Assembly: GCF_051958935.1 (NCBI RefSeq)
Contig: NZ_JBQCFP010000025.1
Location: forward strand, 1 to 8,350
Reading direction: 5' to 3'
Length of the DNA: 8,350 bases
Origin: Dokdonella_A sp051958935
GTDB lineage: Bacteria > Pseudomonadota > Gammaproteobacteria > Xanthomonadales > Rhodanobacteraceae
In this document: positions 1 through 6,331 of the stretch, piece by piece
Numbering within the stretch: position 1 is the first letter of the stretch
Layout: the number at the start of each line of letters is the position of its first letter
The notes under the pieces: model-generated
Database searches by the model: none
The model's input: only the letters and a program-made list of their open reading frames with translations
Told to the model about the DNA's origin: nothing
Translations under genes and position numbers: made by a program

Positions 1-174
1 GCGACCTGCTTCGTGCAGCTCGCGCTCGTGCGCGAGGCGCAGCACGCAGCGACCGGCGACGAGCGCGCACTGCTCGAGCGCGCGCTCGCCGTGCAGGAAG
101 CGCAGCTCGGCAAGGACGATGCCGATGCGATCGCGACGCGCAAGCTGCTGGCGCGCCGCTCCGATTCCCGCTGA
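1..174 (+). CDS. C-terminal fragment of a tetratricopeptide-like protein (5' end outside window)
   Basis: Frame 1 is open from the window edge to a TGA at 172-174, giving 57 residues. The segment reads as alpha-helical pairs. The stretch ERALAVQEAQLGKDDADAIAT resembles the TPR consensus of the kind 'RALAIREKALGPDHPDTA' found in the C-terminal helical repeats of bacterial Ser/Thr kinases and other TPR proteins. The tail is Arg-rich (KLLARRSDSR). The kinase or other N-terminal domain is not in the window, so only the repeat class can be suggested. No clear terminator follows the stop. Alternative: the end of any alpha-solenoid protein. Confidence 0.6.
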   Translation, partial: ATCFVQLALVREAQHAATGDERALLERALAVQEAQLGKDDADAIATRKLLARRSDSR

Positions 175-243
175 TCCTTATCCAGAAGCGACGCCGCCAC
201 ACAAACATGGCGCATACACGCCTTGGGCGCAGGCCGCCAGGCC

Positions 244-277
244 GGAGTCCGCCCGCTAAGCGGGCTGCGCTCAGCGC
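244..277. repeat. GGAG followed by two adjacent small palindromes
   Basis: GCCCGCT (251-257) and AGCGGGC (259-265) are exact reverse complements around one base. GCGCT (267-271) and AGCGC (273-277) form a second palindrome immediately after. The tetranucleotide GGAG (244-247) lies just upstream. GGAG or GTAG followed by a palindrome is the layout of REP elements mobilised by RAYT transposases, and a RAYT relative is present at 3408-3881. The sequence is not the same as the REP-like palindrome beside that gene, so the link is weak. Chance hairpins in GC-rich DNA are the main alternative. Confidence 0.3.
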
Positions 278-357
278 GAACGGAGCGGTGGGGTGCGCCT
301 GCCGCTGACGACCGTTGCCCCGACCATTCGCGCGCAATGCGCTTCGCCCCCACTGAC

Positions 358-375
358 GGGCGCGCCGGCGCGCCC
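358..375. repeat. 18-bp perfect palindrome
   Basis: GGGCGCGCC (358-366) is followed directly by its reverse complement GGCGCGCCC (367-375). It lies about 125 bp upstream of the ATG at 499. A perfect inverted repeat with no spacer is a poor RNA hairpin but a possible dimeric protein-binding site. No function can be assigned. Confidence 0.5.
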
Positions 376-498
376 TCCCCGGCCCGCCCGCGCTTCGCGA
401 TTGCCGCTTTTGCCGCGCGCTTGCGTAACTGCCTGCGACGGTCGCGATGCGCGCATGGAGCGCGCCCGCGCGGACCGCCCCGATCCCGAGGAGTGCCC

Positions 499-1953
499 AT
501 GTTCCGCCCGATCATCACCGCCGCCCTGCTGCTCGGCGCCAGCCTCTGCACCGCCCGAGACGGCGACCTCGACCTGCGCTTCGACGGTGACGGCAAGCGC
601 ACGGTCGCGTTCGACCTGTCGACGAGTCGATTCGACCGAGCCGTCGCGACCTTCGTCGACGCGGCCGGCCGCTACACCGTGGTCGGCTATGCGGACTACG
701 GCCATGTCGCGTTCGCCCGCCTGCGGCCGAACGGCGGCATCGATGCGAGTTTCGGCAGCGGCGGTTACCTCACTCGGCCCCTGCCCGCCAATGCGATCGT
801 GACCGTCGCGGCGACCGACTTCATGGGCCGCATCATCGTCGGCGGCCAGGCGATGAACCCGCTCGACAACGATCCGTTCGTCTGCCGCTACGCACCCGAC
901 GGCACGCCGGACACGCAGGTCGGTCCCGATGGATGCCGCGTGGTGCCGGTCGACTACGCGGTCGACGGCGAAGACAGCGTCAGCGCGATCGCGATCTCCG
1001 AAAGCGGCTACATCTATCTTGCCGGATCGGCGCAGCGCAACGATCCGGGCGACTACGACTTCTTCGTGATGCGCCTGCGCGAAACCGATGCCGCGCCCGA
1101 CAGCGGGTTCGGCGGCGGCGACGGTATCCAGACGATCGCCTTCGACCTCGACGGAAACCATGCGGGGGGCGATGACGATGGCGCGACGGCCCTGCTGCTC
1201 GCCGGGTCCTCGCTCTACGTCGGCGGCTACGCCTACACGAGCGTGTTCTCCAGTCACGATTTCGCGATCGCGAAGATCGGCGCCGGCAGCGGCAACCTCG
1301 ACCCCACGTTCTGCACGAACGCGAGTGCCTGCACCGGCAGCGAGGCCTACCAGGGCAAGCGCACGATCAGCTTCACGCAGGCGCCGGCGCGCTTCGACGA
1401 ACAGGTGCGCGGCCTCGCATTCGATCGCAATGGCTACCTCGTCATGGCCGGCACCGCGGCGGACACTACCGGCGCCGACCTCATCCTCACGCGCCTGCAG
1501 GCGGACGGTGCATTCGCACCGCAGGCGTTCGGCAACGAAGGCAATCATGTACGCGAATCGCTGCTCGCGGACCTCGACGTCGGGGGCCTCGTCGTCGATG
1601 CCACCACCAATCGCATCCTCGTTTCGGGCTCGACTGCGAACACACCCGGCGCGACCGATCCCGATCGCCTCCTGTGGGTCGGACGCTTCCTTGCCGACGG
1701 CAGCGAGGACATGGCTTTCGCGACCGTCGGGGTGAACCCGAGCTGGGTCAAGGCGGTCGCGTTCGAACATCACGACGATGCGCAACCGACCGACAATATC
1801 GGCGGCTCATTGCTGATCGACCGCGGGCGCATTCTGCTCACCGGTTCGCGCCTGTGGCAGCGCGACGCGGGGAGCGGCCTGAATGACTACGACTTCGCGC
1901 TCGCACGCTTCGAGGGCGACGCGATCTTCATCGATGGCCTCGATGGCTATTGA
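499..1953 (+). CDS. Exported delta-60-repeat (DUF5122-type) beta-propeller protein
   Basis: The protein is 484 aa. The start is the ATG at 499, chosen for the GAGGAG Shine-Dalgarno at 488-493 and because it opens directly into a signal peptide (residues 1-19: FRP, then a hydrophobic run ending SLCTA before RDGD). The mature part carries delta-60-type repeats. A 'DFalAR(L/F)' strand recurs about every 56-74 residues (near 69, 125, 187, 254, 327, 391 and 465). It is often followed by a G-x-(I/L)D-xx-F-G-xx-G loop, for example GGIDASFGSGG and GNLDPTF. Seven such strands suggest a seven-bladed propeller. Cysteines at 129/146 and 272/278 could form disulfides, as expected for a periplasmic or extracellular protein. 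The C-terminus ends IFIDGLDGY, a short tail like the IFADGFE-type ends of exported proteins in this bacterial group. The molecular role is unknown; such proteins have no established enzymatic activity. It converges on rlmI, with a shared hairpin between the two. Confidence 0.88.
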   Translation: MFRPIITAALLLGASLCTARDGDLDLRFDGDGKRTVAFDLSTSRFDRAVATFVDAAGRYTVVGYADYGHVAFARLRPNGGIDASFGSGGYLTRPLPANAIVTVAATDFMGRIIVGGQAMNPLDNDPFVCRYAPDGTPDTQVGPDGCRVVPVDYAVDGEDSVSAIAISESGYIYLAGSAQRNDPGDYDFFVMRLRETDAAPDSGFGGGDGIQTIAFDLDGNHAGGDDDGATALLLAGSSLYVGGYAYTSVFSSHDFAIAKIGAGSGNLDPTFCTNASACTGSEAYQGKRTISFTQAPARFDEQVRGLAFDRNGYLVMAGTAADTTGADLILTRLQADGAFAPQAFGNEGNHVRESLLADLDVGGLVVDATTNRILVSGSTANTPGATDPDRLLWVGRFLADGSEDMAFATVGVNPSWVKAVAFEHHDDAQPTDNIGGSLLIDRGRILLTGSRLWQRDAGSGLNDYDFALARFEGDAIFIDGLDGY

Positions 1954-2009
1954 TGCCGGCGAGGCGCGTACCGCGATCGACGCATGCCGGCGCCCGCACG
2001 AACCAGGGT

Positions 2010-2031
2010 GGCTGCCCGCTCGCGGGCAGCC
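2010..2031. terminator. Hairpin between convergent genes, probable bidirectional terminator
   Basis: GGCTGCCCG (2010-2018) pairs perfectly with CGGGCAGCC (2023-2031) around the loop CTCG. It lies 57 bp after the stop of the delta-60 gene and 73 bp from the stop of rlmI on the other strand. A GC-rich perfect stem between two converging genes is typical of a shared terminator. No clear T-tract follows on either side, so intrinsic termination may be weak or the stem may only stabilise 3' ends. The rest of 1954-2103 shows nothing else recognisable. Confidence 0.55.
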
Positions 2032-2103
2032 CTGCGGCGGCCGGAGTGACTGACGGGCGAATGCGCACCGCCCGCGCGCACCGGCTCATCCACGCGTGCC
2101 GCC

Positions 2104-3324
2104 TCACGCAGGCAGCACGCGCACGATGTAGCCCTTGAGGTAGTCGGTCTCGGGAATCGCCGGGTGCACCGGGTGGTCGGGGCCTTGCTGCAGCGACACG
2201 AGCATCTGCACCTGGCGGTCGAGGTGGCGCGCGCCCTGCTGCACGCCGTCGAGCAGCGCCTGCCGCGGCATGTGGTGCGAGCACGAACAGGTGACGAGGA
2301 TGCCGTCGCGCGCGAGCACCTGCATGCCGAGTTCGTTGAGGCGACGGTAAGCGAGGCTGCCCTCCTTGAAGTCCTTGCGGCGCTTGATGAATGCGGGCGG
2401 GTCGAGGATCACGACGTCGTAGCGTTCGCGCGCTTCGCGCAAGGCCTTGAGGTGTTCGAACGCATCGGCGCGCAGCGCGTTCACGCGATTGGCGAGGCCG
2501 TTGCGCTCGATGTTCCGCACCGTCGCCTCCACCGCGCTGGCGGAAGCGTCGACGCAATCGACCTCGCGCGCGCCGTAAGCGGCGGCGCGGATGCCCCAGC
2601 CGCCGAGGTAGCTGAACATGTCGAGCACGCGCTTGCCGGTCACGAAGCGCGCGAGCTCGTCGCGGTTCTCGCGCTGGTCGTAGAACCAGCCGGTCTTCTG
2701 TCCACCGACGGGGTCGACGCCGAACACGAGGCCGCCTTCCTTCGCGACGACTTCGCCGCCTCTGCCGGGCGCGGCGTACTCGCCGTAGCCGATGTCGGCA
2801 TATTCGGGCAACTGCTCCATCGCGCGGATGCCGGCGTCGTTCTTCCACCAGAGCTGGCGCGGGGCGAGCACCTTGACGACGGCGTCGGTGATCGCGTCCT
2901 TCTGCCGTTCCATGCCGGCGGTGGCGATCTGGCCGACGACGACGTCGCCGAAGCGGTCGAGCACGAGGCCCGGCAGGCCGTCGCTTTCGCCGTAGACGAG
3001 CCGATAGTAGGGCTCGGCATAGAGCTGCTCGCGCAACGCCAGCGCGATGTTCAGGCGATGCACGATCAGCGAACGATCGAACGGATGGGCGAGGCCGCGC
3101 ACGACGAGGCGCGCGGCGATCAGCGAATTCGGATTGACGTAGCCGATGCCGATCGGCTTGCCGCGATGGTCGACGATCGCGGCGATGTCGCCGGGCGCGA
3201 ACGCACCGAGCGGCGAGCGGGCGACGTCGATCTCGTTCGAGAACACCCACAGATGCCCCGCGCGCAGGCGCGCATCCTCGCCGCGCTTGAGGTAGAGGGC
3301 GGGATACTCGATCGGCTCGGACAC
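2104..3324 (-). CDS. rlmI: Class I SAM-dependent 23S rRNA (cytosine-C5) methyltransferase, RlmI type
   Basis: The product is 406 aa, close to the roughly 396 aa of E. coli RlmI, which makes m5C1962 in 23S rRNA using S-adenosylmethionine in the cytoplasm. The start is a GTG at 3322-3324 (SEPIEYPALYLKRGED follows), with AAGGT six bases upstream; the reading frame extends further upstream but shows no family similarity there. The N-terminal 75 or so residues fit a PUA RNA-binding domain (LYLKRGEDARLRAGHLWVFSNEI). The central part has YGESDGLPGLVLDRF (111-125) and GQKTGWFYDQRENR (208-221), both strongly conserved in the family. The Rossmann methyltransferase fold shows motif I VLDMFSYLGGWG (233-244), an acidic SAM contact in VDAS (258-261), motif IV LDPPAF (307-312) and the cysteine motif TCSCS (345-349). 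No key residue is missing. It lies downstream of the RAYT gene on the same strand, across an 83-bp gap with a REP-like hairpin, so co-transcription is possible but not evident. Confidence 0.92.
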   Translation of the reverse strand: MSEPIEYPALYLKRGEDARLRAGHLWVFSNEIDVARSPLGAFAPGDIAAIVDHRGKPIGIGYVNPNSLIAARLVVRGLAHPFDRSLIVHRLNIALALREQLYAEPYYRLVYGESDGLPGLVLDRFGDVVVGQIATAGMERQKDAITDAVVKVLAPRQLWWKNDAGIRAMEQLPEYADIGYGEYAAPGRGGEVVAKEGGLVFGVDPVGGQKTGWFYDQRENRDELARFVTGKRVLDMFSYLGGWGIRAAAYGAREVDCVDASASAVEATVRNIERNGLANRVNALRADAFEHLKALREARERYDVVILDPPAFIKRRKDFKEGSLAYRRLNELGMQVLARDGILVTCSCSHHMPRQALLDGVQQGARHLDRQVQMLVSLQQGPDHPVHPAIPETDYLKGYIVRVLPA

Positions 3325-3407
3325 GGCGGGACCTTGGGGACGCGGAATTCCGCACGGTAGCGCGCCGGTGCCGGCGCCACAACTCGGCACGGCGCGATGC
3401 CGCAGCA
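3325..3407. other. Gap between the RAYT-like gene and rlmI, with palindromes
   Basis: The 83-bp interval holds, in + order, the rlmI ribosome-binding site (minus-strand AAGGT at 3331-3335), a 12-bp perfect palindrome GCGGAATTCCGC (3342-3353), and the GTAG-plus-hairpin element at 3357-3377. The short gap leaves little room for an independent rlmI promoter outside the transposase gene, and none was recognised. Confidence 0.5.
3357..3377 (+). repeat. REP-like element: GTAG tetranucleotide plus hairpin
   Basis: GTAG (3357-3360) is followed after one base by GCGCCGG (3362-3368), the two-base centre TG and the exact reverse complement CCGGCGC (3371-3377). A GTAG tetranucleotide 5' of an imperfect GC-rich palindrome is the layout of REP sequences recognised by RAYT transposases, including the SMAG elements of Stenotrophomonas maltophilia. 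It lies 30 bp beyond the stop codon of the RAYT-like gene, where such elements usually sit. I see no matching inverted partner on the other side of that gene in 3882-3997. The alternative is a chance hairpin or a 3'-end stem of the transposase transcript. Confidence 0.5.
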
Positions 3408-3881
3408 TCACCCGAGCCACGACGCATCCCAGAACGGGTACTCGCCGACGCGCCGGCACACGCCCCTGCGTACCGATTCGCGCACGATGTCGCGCGCGAT
3501 CGCGGCACAGTCCTCGTCCGGTCGCACCGCGCGTTCGTGGTAGCCGCGCGCCCACACGGCGCCGCTGCGCCCGGCGGCGAGATTGACCGATCCGGCGGCG
3601 ACCGCCTTCAGCCGCGCAACGAGGATCGGCAGCGAGTCCAGCCCGACGAGGCGCACGAGCCCGTGCCATCGATCCGGCAGCAAGGTCCAGCACAGGAGCT
3701 GCGATGCGCGCCAGACGCGCGCCTCGCCGAATGCGCGCGCAGCTGCGCAGGCGAGCATCCAGTCGTCGAAGGTGCGCGCCTGCTCGGCGGTGCCGAAATC
3801 GATGCGGTAGATGCGGCCCTCGCCGATCGCCTCGCATAAACGATGGGTTCGCACGGCTTCGCTGCAGGTCGGAGTGTCCAC
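3408..3881 (-). CDS. REP-associated tyrosine transposase (RAYT) relative with altered HUH motif
   Basis: The product is 157 aa from a GTG at 3879-3881, chosen for the Shine-Dalgarno GAGGAT (minus strand, 3888-3893) six bases upstream; a GTG at 3905 would add eight residues. The architecture matches Y1/IS200-like RAYTs: an N-terminal strand (GRIYRIDF, 22-29), a helix, then CWTLLPDRWHGLVRLV (64-79) at the HUH position. Next come an LK...N segment (91-100), VWARGYHERAVR (109-120), which corresponds to the family's 'W..gfhDRAlR', a C-terminal helix, and GEYPFWDASWL (146-156), a Xanthomonadales-type ending. Family members carry H-x-H in 'MPDHxHxL'; here the first His is Arg (DRWH, 70-73). The usual 'NPxRAG' in the last helix reads ESVRRG (135-140). 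RAYTs nick and move REP palindromes; loss of a metal-binding His suggests it is inactive or repurposed. The frame is intact with no stop or frameshift. Confidence 0.8.
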   Translation of the reverse strand: MDTPTCSEAVRTHRLCEAIGEGRIYRIDFGTAEQARTFDDWMLACAAARAFGEARVWRASQLLCWTLLPDRWHGLVRLVGLDSLPILVARLKAVAAGSVNLAAGRSGAVWARGYHERAVRPDEDCAAIARDIVRESVRRGVCRRVGEYPFWDASWLG

Positions 3882-3985
3882 GTGGCGATCCTCGCAAGCA
3901 CGCACGCATGCGGCGATCGGCGTCGCCTGCGCGCGCCCGTACGAAATGGCGGCGCCGTGCGTGCGCCCTCGTCCAGCGCACGGCG
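3882..3985. other. Divergent intergenic region between the RAYT-like gene and yyaL
   Basis: This is the spacer of about 116 bp (to 3997) between two divergent starts. It carries the ribosome-binding site of the minus-strand gene near 3888-3893 and the -10-like box of the plus-strand gene near 3986. I found no clear -35/-10 pair for the minus-strand gene and no inverted REP copy. Confidence 0.5.
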
Positions 3986-3997
3986 TAGACTCGGCGC
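3986..3997 (+). promoter_or_regulatory. -10-like box giving a probable leaderless start for yyaL
   Basis: TAGACT (3986-3991) matches four of six bases of TATAAT and ends six bases before the ATG at 3998. Initiation at the usual distance would fall on the A of the start codon. No Shine-Dalgarno sequence lies upstream of this ATG, unlike the other genes in the window. A recognisable -35 hexamer is absent, so the promoter call rests on the -10 position and the missing ribosome-binding site. Confidence 0.45.
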
Positions 3998-6016
<2,019 letters not shown>

Positions 6017-6024
6017 GCCGCGCT

Positions 6025-6055
6025 GCGGGGCCGGCTGCCCGCGCTGCACTGCAGC
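6025..6055 (+). terminator. Weak candidate terminator after yyaL
   Basis: Two small inverted repeats follow the stop at 6016. GCGGG (6025-6029) pairs with CCCGC (6038-6042) around eight bases, and GCTGCA (6043-6048) with TGCAGC (6050-6055) around one base. There is no T-tract. The position just after the gene and before the next promoter is the main support. Confidence 0.25.
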
Positions 6056-6076
6056 ACACTGAACCGTGACCCGCGC

Positions 6077-6110
6077 CTCAAGACGGATACATATCCGCTT
6101 TGAGACGGAT
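6077..6110. promoter_or_regulatory. Palindromic operator candidate with a repeated half-site
   Basis: CTCAAGACGGAT (6077-6088) faces ATCCGCTTTGAG (6093-6104) across ACAT; 10 of 12 positions pair, and the core CGGATA-CA-TATCCG (6084-6097) is perfect. A second direct copy of AGACGGAT (6081-6088) occurs at 6103-6110, a period of 22 bp or about two helical turns. The right arm overlaps the -35 box of the promoter at 6100-6128. This arrangement is typical of a repressor or activator site. The regulator is unknown to me. Confidence 0.5.
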
Positions 6111-6128
6111 GTCGCATGGTGCTATGGT
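6100..6128 (+). promoter_or_regulatory. Sigma70-type promoter for the PKD-domain protein
   Basis: TTGAGA (6100-6105; five of six bases of TTGACA) is separated by 17 bp from TATGGT (6123-6128; four of six bases of TATAAT). Transcription would start near 6135, leaving a leader of about 197 nt. The local AT content is higher than in most of this GC-rich window, and the palindrome at 6077-6104 overlaps the -35 box, both of which support a regulated promoter. Confidence 0.6.
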
Positions 6129-6134
6129 CCGATC

Positions 6135-6331
6135 GTTCTATGTCGAAGGCCGACAGAAGACCGGTACCCGGATCCGGGCCAACCCGGAATCTTTCGCAGA
6201 ACACGCCTTCCCGCGCCGCCAAGAGAGGGGCGACGCAACGAAGAGGACGCGACCGGGGTGCAACGGAGCTTGCGACGGTGCTGCGGTACGCCGCGGCGTT
6301 GCCCAATCGTCCTTGATGGGGAGATCACATC
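6135..6331 (+). other. Long 5' leader of the PKD gene with hairpin potential
   Basis: No protein-coding frame here looks real. Inverted repeats are dense. CCCGGATCCGGG (6167-6178) is a perfect palindrome, and its right half CCGGG (6174-6178) can instead pair with CCCGG (6183-6187) across CCAA, so the two hairpins exclude each other. ACGCCGCGGCGT (6288-6299) is a perfect palindrome. GGG-t-GCAAC (6256-6264) can pair with GTTGCCC (6298-6304) to close a larger stem just upstream of the ribosome-binding site GGGGAGA (6318-6324). I do not recognise a known riboswitch class. Confidence 0.4.

Larger units (their letters stand above)
175..498. other. Non-coding gap of 324 bp with several inverted repeats
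   Basis: This gap lies between the TPR-like gene and the delta-60-repeat gene. A reading frame extends upstream of 499 to 223, but its translation is Arg/Pro/Ala-rich low-complexity sequence that precedes a good signal peptide, so I treat it as untranslated. The gap holds a 7-1-7 palindrome, an adjacent 5-1-5 palindrome and an 18-bp perfect palindrome (listed separately). It ends in a Shine-Dalgarno GAGGAG at 488-493, five bases before the ATG. I found no convincing -35/-10 pair, although a promoter must lie here if the downstream gene is transcribed alone. Confidence 0.6.

Noticed and set aside
223..498. In-frame upstream extension of the delta-60 gene (92 more residues)
   Set aside because: The added sequence is Arg/Pro/Ala-rich low complexity and would bury the signal peptide that starts at 499, where a good ribosome-binding site lies.
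2164..3360. Plus-strand open frame of 398 codons opposite rlmI
   Set aside because: Antisense to rlmI, which has complete methyltransferase motifs; no recognisable domain in the mirror translation.
3408..3881. Complete insertion sequence with terminal inverted repeats and target duplication
   Set aside because: No terminal inverted repeats or direct duplications flank the gene; RAYT genes are normally single-copy and not bounded like an IS.
6140..6316. 58-codon leader ORF starting just after the predicted transcription start and ending before the PKD ribosome-binding site
   Set aside because: The position is suggestive, but it uses AGA and other codons unlike the neighbouring genes, is Arg-rich and has no ribosome-binding site.
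6135..6331. Cyclic-di-GMP (GEMM) type riboswitch
   Set aside because: A GACGCAA-like stretch near 6230 recalled the motif, but the rest of the conserved core and receptor could not be found.
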